This document shows positions 51,346 to 64,000 of a stretch of 64,000 nucleotides of DNA, piece after piece (the stretch's first letter is position 1; each line of letters starts with the position of its first letter). The notes under the pieces were generated by a model. That model had not been told where the DNA came from. It did not search any database and was given only the letters and a program-made list of their open reading frames with translations. A program made the translations under genes and the position numbers. Source of the DNA: Rhopalosiphum padi (taxonomy: Eukaryota; Arthropoda; Insecta; Hemiptera; Aphididae); the NCBI RefSeq assembly GCF_020882245.1, contig NC_083598.1, positions 34,385,858-34,449,857 of the forward strand. The letters run 5' to 3'.

Positions 51346-54300
51346 AGTTGAGTTACAAATAAAAAATAATTTAAAATTTAAAATATTTTTTAAATAGACA
51401 ATTTGAAAGTAATTATAAATAAAATTTATTTTTTACATAATGTTCAATAACCAAAAATTAAATTAAAAACTATTAATAGTTCAAGCTACGGATATTAAAT
51501 AAAAATATTTCTTGAATAATAATAATATCATCGAATTATTATATTCTACAACCGTTGTTACTTAAATATATTTTTTTTCAAAAATAAATAAAATGTCAGA
51601 TATACGCTTGTATTTTAAAAATTCTGTATATAACACAATATGACATAATGCTAGAAAATTTAAGGGTAAATAATCAATAGCCACATTTCTGATAATATTA
51701 TATTCTGCTGCATTATTATAAATTATAATATAAAATTTTTTGTTAATAACGAATTATTCGCGATCCTAATTTTTCTGTCTAATTCAATTGATTATGGAAA
51801 ATTTATAAAAGGTATGTCCTTAAATTAGTATCGTCCAAACAATATTTTCTATCTAAAATTTAAAACTTTAGTAGTTTACGTACATACTATTCACAGACTA
51901 CATGAACAGTATGTCACAATATAGAACATAAAATTATGTAGTACGGATACTATAAGTATATTAGCCAACTAGGTACATTATTATAAAACCAATATAATAT
52001 ATTCATCTATAAACTCCGAATCTAAATTTAATGATTATTTCTGAACCACATACATGTAACGGAAAATTCTAATGTTTTCAACATCTATCGATCAAACAAT
52101 GTACACAATACGCCGTACCAAAAAAACGACAGATTTTGTACAGAGTACAACTGATGTCCTTGTAATCATGATGAAATCATATTTTTGTTACAATAATATT
52201 GTAGTATGGCAAACGGTTAGCAGGTAGATAATACCTAACACAATAAGATTCGTAGCCTTGAAGTCGGAAAAGTAACATCAAAACTTACAACAAATAGAAA
52301 GTAAATCTTTCCTAGAAATGTAGAAAATATATAATATAAAGTAGATAATTTTCAATGTAAAAAGCTCATAGCTTAAAAAAAGATTAATGTGGTAAATTTG
52401 TGTAGTTCACATGAAAACTTAAAACATTATAGTTAAACATTAACAGAATTTAAACAATTTTAATTTTAAATTACTTGTTAAAAATAGTTTGATAATGATT
52501 TTCTATCTGACAAAAAAATTTTATTTTAAGTTTATTGTCTATTAAAATAAGGAGAATTAAATATATTGACTTTAAAATTACTTTACAATTAAAGAAGTTT
52601 AATTTAGTTATTTCCTAGAAAATATATCTCGTTACACTACAATATGGTTATATACATTATGGTCCTATACCGGCTATACCTAAAATAATTATAGTTTTTA
52701 TTATGTACAATTGTTATGAGCTGGAAACCATTCATTAAGTGTATATGACTGCCTAAACCTAAATAAATTTCAGAAAGCAAATTTTTTAGTCTTGTCACGC
52801 ATACTCTATGAATATAGAAAATAAATATTGGATATTTTCAAGCGCACATCTTAATTTATGACCTCTATTATTTTTTAGTTAGTCAGAGTTTAATAAAATT
52901 CTTGTTTTTCATAGCATTTTAAAAGCATTTCAATATTTCTATACTATATTGTATGTTATAGTGTTATACAAATGTAAGATCAAACAAAATACCGAAATAA
53001 TATTTTTGATAGTTTTAGTAAACTTAATCACCGATATAGCAGCACTTTAGAAATTATAGGTATTTATTTTAATATTGTGATAACTTGAGTGACTTTAGCT
53101 CTAACCTTACACTTATAGTATTAAATTATACGTACATTTTCATTTTTAATTAATTGTAATTAATGTATTTTTCACTAATGCATTCCTTAGTATTCTCCAT
53201 TTAAATTTAGAACCATTCATTTTTTAAGAATTTTTATCCCTATAAACTAATGACATATATAATTAATTTTTAATGTTTTAATATTAATTATTAAGTCAAA
53301 CGTACAGTCGTACAGATAAATGTTTAAATTCAAATATTGTACAGTTCAGTCATCATTTTTACGTTTAAAAATTTTAATGAATAGTTATTTTTATATCTAT
53401 TATTATAATTATTAATTTTGTATGTACAACTGTATAAGCTTTTTTGGAAAAGAGAGGGGTTAGTATTTTACCAGACGTATGTATTATATATATATATATA
53501 CATATGTAGATGAATATGAGGGCATAAATAATATTATATATTCTATAATTATCTAACTAGTTTGTCGACAAAATAGCAAGTATTTTTAGTAAACAATATT
53601 CGCAATATACGAAAAATTGCAAATATAACACAAGACTATTATGAAAAAAATGTACCTACAATATTTATACTGTGTACCCTAAATAATTCAAAAACATTAG
53701 TTTGAAATTTCAGTTGATAAAATAAATATATATAATTTATATAGTTAAGTAACAAATTTCAAATTTTGTATAACTAATGCAATACGTATTAATTTAGCCA
53801 AGTATTTAGTACGTGTAGACTGTGTAGTCAAACATTTTTAATTGCACGGAATTCTCGAATGAGTGATTGGCGGACATCTAGTTAAGATTTATGAATACTA
53901 TTAATTTCCTTACCAGAAATAGAAATTAAAAATCAAATTAGCTTTATTGTCCATTTAGCTTAAATTTAAAAAAAAATAAAAGCATTATAAATTATAATGT
54001 ACCTATGTCTACTTCGGATTAACGATAAATAATTGGTATATTAAATGGTAATTTAGATCGATATAGTATAATGATGTTTCAATTAAATTCACAAGAATGA
54101 TATATTTCCAATGTTAATCTTTTAAATTTAGGCTTTAATATAATATTTGGGTAAAATACTGAAAATATTTGGGTAAGATTTTATAAAACATACATAGTTT
54201 TAGGCATGCGTGACTCGGCCGTAGCCTATAGTACCGCGAACATTATAAGTAGATAGTTATACCTATATAATATAATACACAAATAAAATTATATACAATC

Positions 54301-56077
54301 CAAACAAGAGACTTGAACAAACGGGATGGGTTTAATGAACATAAATGGGTTATCTGAGGTCAACCAATTATTATTACTAGGTTTAAATTTTTATTTTTCA
54401 AAAATGCATTTTTATCTACATTATTATAATATAGCCCGCCACAATAGAGCCGATCCTCTTCCGAACCGTATTGACACATCCTTTTATATTGTGTTACCCG
54501 GTAGTGTGAGAACAATGGGAATAAAACAACAACCCGCGAGTCTTGACAGTTTCTGCAGAAACGAGACCGGCTCACTTATATAGTTGTATTAGCTTTACGT
54601 GTATGTATAGTACAAGAGGAGTTAGGTGTTGTTGGGCGTGTACTCGTCAGGTTAGAACTTATAATAATTGAAGGATATATTAGTGATCCCGTAATTTACT
54701 TGTTACATAAAAATAAGAAGAAAAAACTAATTTCGTAATATCAGGTAAAAACATGTGTGTGCTTACCTATACATACGCACGAGTATCAGTCTATGATGGT
54801 AATTTTATAAAAATAGTAAGTTTTGAATGTTACATTGACGCTTTCGAGTTAAAAACATAATACCTATACGTTAAGCAACATAATCAACACTACATGGTAA
54901 ACTTTGATCTCAGAATCTTTGGTTTTGCACATCCAATGAACCACGATGTCCCATTACCGTGGAGCAACCAGAGGTCATATACACTTGGAGGGGGAGGGGG
55001 TCAAACATGGATATAATATATCATATTATACGGTATTTGGTTATTATGAGACGTTAGTTATGGCACAAGGACGAACCGTGTCCCCGGAACCACCAATTAT
55101 ATTTACACGATTACAAACAAATAATGCAACTCAATTACACTACGTTTTTGGTGTAAGCTCTAAGCACTAAAGTATATTTATACATAAATTCTATTTGCAA
55201 TTTTCAATTAACTAATTAACTAGTTATGTCTTTTGAAAAACTTTATAAGGGGATAAAATAAACGCTTCAACATAAGTACTTATTTATACAATATACATTT
55301 ATAGAATACTAAATTATTGAGGTCAACTAAATAATTAACATTTAATCAAATATTCTTTAAAAAAAAAAAGGGGGAGCAGACGATAAGAACAGTTGAGAGT
55401 TGAGACTTATTCTCAGCTTTATTTATACATTTATTTTAATTATTATGTCAATTGTCAATACCAACTCATATAAATAATTAGGTACTAACAAAAAAATATT
55501 AGTGTGCAAATACTAAAAATTATACTAAAAATATAATTTCAAAAACTACGTATGCAACTAATATTTATCATAGTACATAATCATTACAACTGTTGTATAT
55601 CAGTCATCGTGTAATATTATTATATCATACAATATATAAAGCATTTTTATTTTATTTCTTACGAGTTGTGTTAACTTAAAGTAATATACGACTATACAAG
55701 TGAACAGCAATTATCAGTCATTCTATACTCGGGTTATACATATAAACAATGCATTTTAATAAGAGTTATTGAATAAAATATTATTAGAGTATAATATGTA
55801 ATATTTAGCATGATGTTAACTTTAATTTGTCTAAATAAACATAATAATATGTTTACCATAAACCTCTTGCTTAATATTATCAGTTATCACCATCAAAATG
55901 TTTCTTCAGACATTTTTATAGTATAGGTATAAAAGAGGTTAGGTAAATTGGGTTTGTGATAATTTGTATACATTTTGTAAGCGGTAATTGAGTCCCGAGT
56001 ATAAAATATTAAAATATAGAAGGTAAGTTAGGTCCCAGCTATAAACTAATGGCGCAACTAAGTCTACTTAATAAATA

Positions 56078-56374
56078 CAGTGTACTCTCGATTATCTGCG
56101 AGTTGTCATCCGCGGAATCATCTACATACCTATATGTATATACAAAAAAATATATATATCTTTACATTATACATAATTATCGGTTTAATTGGGTTTTGAT
56201 AGCCAATTACTCGATAACGACGTAAAATACAATACGCTTGTTTAATACATATTAATACTTTTTGGTATTTGTTGATACGTTTATTCGTAATTTTAATTTT
56301 TTAAATTATCCGCGGAATTCGCTTATCCGTGGATGCCCTGCCACCCTATTCCGCGGATAATCGAGAGTACACTG
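56078..56374. mobile_element. Pogo/Tigger-type MITE (297 bp), nearly intact
   Basis: Both ends read CAGTGTACTCTCGATTATC from the outside in (19 of 19), continuing as YGCG, and both are flanked by TA (56076-56077 and 56375-56376). The CAGTG...TCTCGATTATCCG terminus is the hallmark of pogo/Tigger elements of the Tc1/mariner group (established knowledge). No transposase; a deletion derivative that probably moved with a full-length relative. Near-perfect ends suggest it is younger than the MULE remnant it sits beside. Confidence 0.85.
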
Positions 56375-56439
56375 TATTAAAAACTTAAAACTTTAATATA
56401 TAATATTAATACAACAGTTTAAACATATAGAAAAAGCAT

Positions 56440-56824
56440 TTTTTTGGTTTGCCATTTCTAACACCTGAAGAAATTGGCGAATGACGAATGTTTTGTAGAA
56501 AATCTAATATCCATACAACCAAATGGTATGATATAGATATTTTGTGATTATACACTAGAGTACTAGACACTTATATCTCACCTGATTCTACATATTTGGT
56601 CTGAATTGGCAGCTACTACAGTGCGTACAACAAATAGTTGTGAATCATATCATGCAGTATTAAACTGATGCTTTTACAGCCCTCATCCAAATATTTTTAA
56701 TTTTGTTAACGAATAATTAGAAGTACAGCCAGAGAAGCATAAAAAAATATGAAGCACAAAACAAAAAAAGAAAATTACGTTCGATAAAGAAGAACACTTA
56801 AGAGAGCAAATGACCAAATATAGG
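56440..56824 (+). pseudogene. Mutator-like (MULE) transposase, C-terminal fragment
   Basis: With several stops and at least one frame change, the plus strand reads GLPFLTPEEIGE early, later YISPDSTY, then AATTVRTTNSCESYHAVLN, a stop, CFYSPHPNIFNFVN and finally KKKITFDKEEHLREQMTKY. The TTNS.E.YH..LN...Y..HPNIF pattern is typical of the C-terminal part of insect MULE transposases. It is inactive: internal stops, no catalytic DDE core left, and only about 125 residues out of several hundred. No repair attempted. Confidence 0.75.
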
Positions 56825-58039
56825 TACTATTAATATAATAACCCAATTTTAATTTGTTAAATCTTTGTCAATTAAGTTTTGACCGAGAACATTATATAAT
56901 AAAAACCACATAATATATTTTAATTTATACCATAATTATAAAATTATACGTACCTACTATAAATAACTTATTAACATTTTTTTTTCCGTCACTCAATTTA
57001 CTTACTACTTTTTTTATTTAGTGACTTAACTTACCAATCTCGGTATATAAGTATCAGTACACACACATAAAGGTGATGTATTAAAATTTAAAATATTACA
57101 AAGCTTTTTGTATATTGCTAAAATGTTTCTAAAATATTTGAAAATCTGTTACGTATATACGTAACTGTTATATACATACTATATTATATATTATGTATTC
57201 TTACATTATTTTATTATGTACATTAATTATTAAATTTGATCAATTGTAATAAATAATAGTATTATTAATTTATTACTGTATCCATAAAGGTACGAACAAA
57301 AAAATAATTGCACAATCACGATAAGGCTAAAAATAATAATTATTATGACACACTATTAATATTCATCATACGTTACACAAATTAATGAATTTATCTCGAA
57401 ATTAAATATAATGAAATGTGAAAAAAATAATAAATAGGTATTGAGATCAGGGGTATAAATACTTCTATGTGTATATTATGTATGTAGATTAATGATTATA
57501 TAGGAGGTAGTGTAGTACTTACTTAAATATTAATAATCATTACTTATTGAAATATTGTTAGTTACATTTCCAATTAGTCATAGTGTATTATTAGATTTAA
57601 ATACCATAAATAACGACCAATGGACTAAAAATTAAATAGAACGCTTAAACTTATACCTGCAATAGAAAAATATATAACCAATATTAAAATAAACCCTTTT
57701 ACGCAAATTTCAAATCCCAAAATATTCAAATTAGGTACTAAAAACATTTCATTTTATGGATGATTTCAATTATCCGAAACACCAAACAGCATATTAGTAC
57801 AGTAGAAAATGATAAATAATTATTGGATAAAATGTAATACAAAAATAATAACTATATATATGTGTGAATATTATAATATACAGTTGATTAATACAATACG
57901 TTTGTATTGACATTTTCAAAATGACTCAATAAATAAAATTATTTATCGTTTCGTCTTTCCCAATATAAAAATTTGAATTTTGGACACAATAATAATTTTC
58001 AAAAATAAAATGCAGGTATTAATAATACAAATATTATCG

Positions 58040-58450
58040 TATATACAATATAGGTAGACGTGATAACGCGTGCTCGTTTTTTATATATATTTTTTTTAAT
58101 TTCGTCCGTCTGTAGTTTCTCCTATCGCTTCCCCCACGATCCCCCCCTCGCCAACGCACAAACCAGTACGTTGCACGTCCGCGTTTTATTCGGCCTTCAC
58201 GGACATTGTGCACGCCGGCTCTTTTGTCGCTACTGGTCAAACAATACGCTTTGCCCAATTTTCATAGCACAATGACGCCTGTTCAATATAAATCTAAACA
58301 CATACGTATAAACTGCATACAATATAATATGCACATAAACATATATATATATATTATATACATATATATTACAGTACACGTGTGTATACGTATATTAAGC
58401 GCAATTTGCATGCCCCTATAGGAGTCAACGATCGGTGTGCCCCCCGCCAC
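58040..58450. other. CpG-richer patch with overlapping chance frames
   Basis: A C-rich plus strand (CCCCCACGATCCCCCCCTCG) gives 71-74 codon frames on both strands that look compositional. It is followed by TA microsatellites. Possibly a promoter for an unseen gene. Confidence 0.25.
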
Positions 58451-58761
58451 CTTTATGTAATATATACGTATATATATTATATAGTATATTATAAGTTTAT
58501 TAATATATAATAACTACATATGCGTCATTAAGAAACGATCCACAAAATTAAAATATATAATATCTCCAAATTTTCGCGAACAGAAAATTATATATACATA
58601 CTTATATAGGCTATTATAATATTATTATTTTTATCCATAGCTTTTATTGCACAACTAAAACTGCGATCAACTTATTGTATGTGTATATCTATATAATGTA
58701 TACATATTTTTCAATGATTAAACTAGGTAGATAAATTAAAATTATTAAATCGTTAACCTAT

Positions 58762-58908
58762 ATGAACGTTTTGTCACGTCGATGTTCAATAGTAGGTATA
58801 AAACCTGTGGTCGCGCATATAGCCCAAACGGGTTTGGCAGCGGAGAGTGATCAAAGTGAAAACTCTCCAATGTCAACTGGATGTTGTGGGGAAAAAACAA
58901 ACACCTAA
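58762..58908 (+). CDS. Small unrecognised frame (48 residues)
   Basis: An ATG at 58762 opens 48 codons: MNVLSRRCSIVGIKPVVAHI, then AQTGLAAESDQSENSPMSTG and CCGEKTNT, stop. Composition (Ser/Glu/Ala/Gly, few Ile/Asn/Lys runs) is unlike the A+T-driven chance frames around it. A possible acceptor (CATATAG|CCC) lies inside, so the right half might be a terminal exon instead. No family recognised; could be chance or a transposon remnant. Confidence 0.2.
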   Translation: MNVLSRRCSIVGIKPVVAHIAQTGLAAESDQSENSPMSTGCCGEKTNT

Positions 58909-59318
58909 ATCCATTCGAATAAAAACTAAATACCTTCTTTTAATAATAAATATTTCTATTTGAATATAAATAACTATTTTAGTAAAAATTACATTGAAAA
59001 TAGATTCATAATTGAAAAGAAAATTGAGAAAATTGAATTATTTTTTTCTAATTATTTATTATATATATTTAAGTATCATGATTTTAAAAGCAACAATCTT
59101 TTGAAAAAAAATTAATATAGCACAATATATTAGGTGTATCAAATATTCCATTTCCAATTTTAGTTGTGAAACAATTAAAAATTGATTTAAAATTTTAAAA
59201 AATTAGTCAAGTACCACTCTGCTGTACTTACATCAGATGTCAAATAGGTCACTATTATGGTATTATTTAATATTGTATTAAATTTGAATACAAAAATATA
59301 TCATTGCATAAAAAAAAC

Positions 59319-60269
59319 GATTCTGATCGAAAATTATCTGTTTACTGTCAGTCTATAACATTATTATAGTCTATAAATATATTTTGTAATATGTTTTGTT
59401 TTTATATAGCTATTAAAACCATTCATTTTAATTTTTTTAGATGATGTATAATATTTTATTATTATAACTACATATATACATTTATAACATATTATAAAAA
59501 TAGAACTCAAAATTTAATTTCAACTTTTTGTAAAAACCGTAATACAGCAAAAATAGATTTATTATAATATATTTAAAAATAAATATTATCTTAAAGTAAA
59601 TCAAATATATCATTGCGTATAATAAAATTCATAATAATTTAATATAAGTAAAAGTATATTTTTATATAAGTTGGAAAACCTATAGAACCTATTGTATTGA
59701 GTTTTAAAATCTTAGGTATAAACAAACATTTTTATGTAATTCTGAATTTCTGACTACAAAGTAGATAACTTGTATTTTTTTGAAAATCCCACGAATGTTG
59801 TTAAAATTCTAAATTTAAATGCTTATATAAAAATATTGTGACTAAATTGTCGATTATTTTTTAAATGCGAAACTTGTATTAAACATTTAAGTATTTTTAC
59901 CCTTTCGTAAATTTTTTATTGATTAGTTATAAACTGAAAAAATCTTTAATAGTCGAAATATTTCGAAAATTTTACCATATTTAGTAAATAATATTAATAT
60001 TTAATTAGTAATATTAATATTAATACTTGGCGAAATTTTAAGTTTCTTCTACTATTAGTATTTGAATTATAATATAATAAAAATAATCAATTTAGTTAAA
60101 TCTGGTTTAGAATAAATATTCTCGTTAGTTTATTTTTATTTATTTTTTTGATCAAAAAAAAAAAATACTAGAAATTTTTTTAATTTAATCTGTCAAAAGT
60201 GAAAACTAGATCTAATTTGCTATCCAAAGTCACATTATTGTCAATACATTTATCGCTCCTCTCAAAATC
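59319..60269. mobile_element. Dispersed repeat, copy 4 (about 950 bp)
   Basis: Left end GATTCTGATCGAAAATTATC, right end ATCGCTCCTCTCAAAATC (inverted, diverged). The interior shares with 14711-15540 words such as CTTGTATTAAACATTTAAG, ACTTGGCGAAATTTTAAG and AAAAATACTAGAAATTTTT in the same order. No coding frame. Confidence 0.5.
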
Positions 60270-63200
60270 TAAAAAAAATATGATTATCAATGTACGACAC
60301 AACATTTAACGAATTAAATTATTCAAAAAGTGTAGAACCCATATAGATAATGTGTTTGTTTATACAACGAATAATATGTATAAAGACACTCCTTAAATCA
60401 TTTTATTATTAAGTTCTTCTTCATTAAGGTCAGTCACCTAAAATACGATAGGTCACCCATTTTTCTTTTAATTAAAAAAAAAATTGCATGTCATTCAAAA
60501 TTTGATAAGGTATAGTAATAATTGCATAGCTTCAGGTTAAGAATAATGTACACTGCAATTATATACATATGGATGGAGTGACAAATTATATCAGTTAAGA
60601 TTTATTACTACACATCGTTTTATTGAATAATTTGGAAAAATATATTTCACTAAGCCGTAACTAAAAAAAAAAAGCTAAATATGTATAACGCTTACCAGGT
60701 TACCCCACGGCCCACAGTATAGGCTCAAAAATTAAGTTAGGTTAAATATTATATCATCCTATATTATATACCATAAAATCTACATTGTATATTATTAATT
60801 ATTATATTTATTATCTAGTTTATATTAATCTTTTATTTGGTGTATAATATTGAGATAAAAGTCAAATGGCTACAAATAAAATATATACAGTAATTTATGA
60901 TAATTTTTTAATTATAATATTTTACATACTCATAACTTGCACAACAATTAAAAAATTGTAAAAAAGCTACCATACAAACACATATATAATGCTCTTAACT
61001 TTAAGTTTAATAATATGGTAATTCACTTTAATATTAGCAATAAACAAAAGATTGATGCTGCTAAATGCAAATCGGTTATTATGATGCGCATGGGAAAAAA
61101 AAAAGAAATACAAATGGTGCGCTGACATGCTCTTAAATTATTATCTTGTGCCTACCTATATAGTATTACTACTTATGAATTAATGACGTACTTTTTTCTC
61201 TCAAACACGTCTTTCAATTCTTTATACTTCATCAATTCTAGTTTCATGGAAACCGCACACTTTTATAATTGTATTGTTTAAAATTGTGCACGTTTAATTA
61301 TTTATACCACACAATTACGTAATTTAAAAATCATATAATTAAATTCAAACCACAGCGAACATTTCATACAGGAAAGAAATTATAATTTACTCATGTTTTA
61401 CTATCGATTTATTCCATTAATTTCAAGTTTTTCTTATCATGTTTGATGCTATAATTATAATTATTACAAATTAAAACACGCGAAATCAATTAATTTTAAA
61501 TAAACTAATAAAATAGGTACGTACAGGGTTAAAATAATGCGTATTTATGTTTTTTTTACCACATAATATATGTACAAGCAAATTTTAACAGTTTTGTATT
61601 GTTATTTTTAATTTAAAATAAATTATAATTAAAAATTTGGAAATGTAATGAATAAATAATGATGAGGACGATAATATAAGACGTAACGAGTATTTACATA
61701 TGATTTGTAAAATTGTAAAATTAAAAAAGAAATTATGTACTCATCTTTAAATTTTAAAGTACCAATCTAGGAAATCATTATTTTAAAAGCAATAACTATT
61801 ACTTAATCGTATCACTAAAAATTAAAATACTTATTAATATAATATATTATAGAAATTCTTTATAAAAATAACAATCATTATTTAATATTTATATTATAAA
61901 ATCTATGTATAAAAATAATAACGTAAAGAAAGATGACAAAATATTATAATTCATTTAGTTTTTATAGATTGATACGGGTTTTTAAAGTTTAATTTTAACT
62001 TAAATTAACCTCCATAATTTATGAAATTTTACTATTTTAGTGATTTTTCTAAAAATCTATTATACAATAATACTTTTGTTTTCACATTTCACACATCTAT
62101 GAAATGATTATTTACATTTGTATAGATAATATTTTTTTTCATAGATAAATATATTAAGATTTTATGAATAACTAACGTTGCATGTGGAAATTTAACGATT
62201 TGTAAAAATTGCAGTAAAATAAATGCTGACCATGGTCGTGTAACGTGCGTAATAAGTAATGTCTATAATCGGCATTTTTATCATCGTTTTATGGAACTTA
62301 AAGCTACCGTGTAGTAAATGGATAAAAATTCTTTCTTTTACCCATTCTTTATCCGTTCTCATTGCAACAGGTCTGATTTCACTACCTATAATAAACAATG
62401 TGTACATGGAGTGTACTAAATAATATGCCATAATGGAAATAATTCCAGTCCGGTTTGGAGGTCATTGCCGGATGTAAATTAGATCAATCCAGAGAGATGA
62501 ATAGACAATTAAATTTTTCTTATAAGTTGCCAAATTAAATATCAATGACCTCATCGGTTTGAAAAATTGATTATGTTACGTAGAAATAAAACAATAATTT
62601 AAATTATTTGTTAGATCTAAGAAATATATAGGATATAGCGCGTTCACAACACGGCTTTCCCTACTGTTATTTATTTAAATTCGGAAGTGTAAGTAATAAG
62701 TGAGTAATAACTAATAAGAATGATTTGAAATAAAAAAAGTCATTAAATCTGAATTGTACACGTTATGTATATACGAATTAATGTAACGAGAATACGAGAT
62801 GAGTAATAGACCTCAGGCAATTCTCATAGTAAATAATACGCGTATTTTGTAACTACCTAGTTTTATTCATTCAACTAAAGCGTCAACGAACAACTAACTG
62901 ATAAAATTTTTAGATATTCTATGTTATAAATTAACTATAAACTCATACATTTTCCATAATTAATAATAATTCTTTAGATATTATGATTATATTTGTATAC
63001 CATGTTTATAATATAATGCATAAGCTTACATTTTTCTACTTTCAGACAACACTAAAGATTGTTTTATGTTAAATATTTACAAATTTTAAACTTTAATTAT
63101 TATTTGACTTTTAAGAATTTAAATTAAGTTAATACCTATGAGTGAGATTTATTTATAATTCTGTGTATATGTAGTGTACTATTAGTGATACAACAATAGC

Positions 63201-63803
63201 TTAATACTTTTATCTATCACGTAATATTATATAAGGCGTTAAAATTGTTAAAAAAAATCGTGTGAGTACCTACTATTGAATACATCATTTAGACAATTAC
63301 AATAAAGGAAACAGATATTATTGATTCAATTAAAAAAAAAATTTAAAAATATTTTATTGTGACTTACAAAGCTACAGATATCTCTATCACGAATTTGAGA
63401 AGGGTAAACTCATTGTCAACACTTAACAGTACACCAACTTTGTTCTTTGATTTGGCAACTTAAATTCTAAAGTTTAGAATCTAAACACTTATTGGTTCTA
63501 ATGACTTATAAATGTACCTACGAATGGATTTGGACAAATCAACAATTTTACTTTTAGCTGATAAATTATTTACAGTGAAAATTTTGCACTATTGTCTAAA
63601 ATAAACTTATATTAACATAAAGCTACAAACATCTACTAGTGATTAATGAAACACTGAAACTAGCTGCAGAAAGCGTAACGCATAATTCATTGCTTACGTA
63701 TATGACCAAAGTTTACGAATGTTAAACAGTTAAACATAATTTGTTCGACTAAAAATGTTTATAAAATAAAATATAATATAAATAATATAATACATAATAT
63801 AAA

Positions 63804-64000
63804 AAGCATATTTCTATAAATCAGAAAATCCTCTCATCTTGGCAAAACTACTGGAACTCAATAACATTGTCTAACAAACTCAAAAATATCAAAAAAACAA
63901 TAAAAAAATGGAACACTTCTCCAAATCTCAACCGACGCCAAGACACTGCAATTACCCGAACCAGAATCGGACACTCTTTCCTCACTCACTCATACCCAAT
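63804..64000 (+). mobile_element. Non-LTR retrotransposon (LINE) ORF2 C-terminal part, truncated by window edge
   Basis: An open frame to the window end reads SINQKILSSWQNYWNSITLS, then NKLKNIKKTIKKWNTSP, and TRTRIGHSFLTHSYP. The R.RIGH..LTHSY motif after W...W..., NKL..I...W is the well-known stretch following the RNase H region of insect R1/I/Jockey-type reverse transcriptases. Sequence left of about 63800 is simple TA-rich, so the copy is 5'-truncated, as is usual. The rest lies outside the window. Confidence 0.75.

Larger units (their letters stand above)
39261..56070. other. Gene-poor A+T-rich region
   Basis: No multi-exon gene was recognised. Contents: CpG-richer patches near 44.8-45.07 kb (with an ATGGCGGC word on the minus strand, resembling YY1/Pho sites) and 46.8-47.05 kb; a hairpin at 47475; hAT-like ends at about 49131 and 50231; a dispersed-repeat end at 51295; and an exon-like frame at 54946-55170 that I could not support. 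Everything else appears to be simple-sequence and decayed intergenic DNA. Confidence 0.45.
55930..57045 (+). mobile_element. Decayed Mutator-like element (extent inferred)
   Basis: Flanks of the transposase remnant carry inverted versions of the same motifs: GGTAAATTGGGTTTGTG (about 55939) against TCACTCAATTTACTTAC (about 56990), and GAAGGTAAGTTAGGTCCC (about 56021) against GACTTAACTTACCAATC (about 57023). MULEs often have long or subterminal inverted repeats, so these may mark its ends. Exact boundaries and target duplication not established. Confidence 0.4.
57050..63800. other. Gene-poor A+T-rich region to the right edge
   Basis: Apart from the CpG-richer patch (58.0-58.4 kb), the small frame at 58.76 kb and the repeat copy at 59.3-60.3 kb, nothing is supported. 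A minus-strand frame at 62431-62192 starts after a TTATTATAG acceptor-like site (GSEIRPVAMRTDKEWVKE) but was not recognised. Confidence 0.4.

Noticed and set aside
54946..55170. Exon-like plus-strand frame with a possible acceptor (CAACCAG) and donor (TTTTTG|GTGTAAGC)
   Set aside because: The text (GYYETLVMAQGRTVSPEPP) looks somewhat coding, but no neighbouring exons or family were found, and GGAGGGGGAGGGGG inside suggests noncoding sequence.
1..64000. tRNA, rRNA and spliceosomal RNA genes
   Set aside because: I looked for T-loop words, snRNA starts and well-known miRNA cores and saw none convincing; a covariance-model scan would be decisive.

Overview
The window looks like nuclear DNA of a sap-sucking insect, most likely an aphid. 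It is very A+T rich, dense in TA/TAA microsatellites and short TAGGTA-type motifs, and full of decayed DNA-transposon fragments of kinds familiar from aphid assemblies. There is no bacterial-style gene packing, and most open frames of 60-110 codons are chance frames. The organism call is an inference from base composition, repeat style and intron/exon structure.

Two host genes can be supported. (1) On the minus strand, five exons (30322-30133, 28808-28615, 26634-26589, 6910-6841, 6581-6479) join in perfect phase into 201 codons. They encode a non-catalytic lead segment followed by about two thirds of a RhoGEF (DH) domain. The gene enters from the right, has a 19.7 kb intron, and leaves the window on the left before its DH domain is complete. 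A weaker 5' model adds a first coding exon at 39005-39020, next to a CpG-rich promoter-like block, and a 32-nt micro-exon at 31395-31426. (2) On the plus strand, 773-3562 is an uninterrupted 929-codon secreted mucin-like protein: a signal peptide, 27 tandem copies of a 30-residue Thr/Ser-rich unit, and a short acidic tail. A TATA-like box, an initiator and a 5'-UTR intron can be proposed upstream. Because no exon completing the DH domain is visible between the last RhoGEF exon and the left edge, the mucin gene probably lies antisense inside a RhoGEF intron.

Region by region: 1-4.1 kb, mucin-like gene; 4.1-6.5 kb, A+T-rich noncoding DNA with a hairpin element; 6.5-6.9 kb, two RhoGEF exons; 6.9-26.6 kb, the giant intron with transposon debris (LINE-tail-like, Harbinger N-terminal fragment, hAT-like end, a TIR element with target duplication, and a dispersed repeat) plus several CpG-richer islands; 26.6-30.3 kb, three RhoGEF exons; 30.3-39.3 kb, putative 5' region with two CpG-rich promoter-like blocks, a broken signal-peptide exon, a long palindrome and a mariner-type TIR element; 39.3-64 kb, mostly gene-poor DNA with a perfect hairpin at 47.5 kb, a decayed Mutator-like transposase with a nearly intact pogo/Tigger-type MITE beside it at 56-57 kb, a dispersed repeat copy at 59-60 kb, and the 3' part of a non-LTR retrotransposon running off the right edge.

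The most interesting biology is the rapidly rearranging mucin-like secreted protein, probably nested antisense in a signalling gene.
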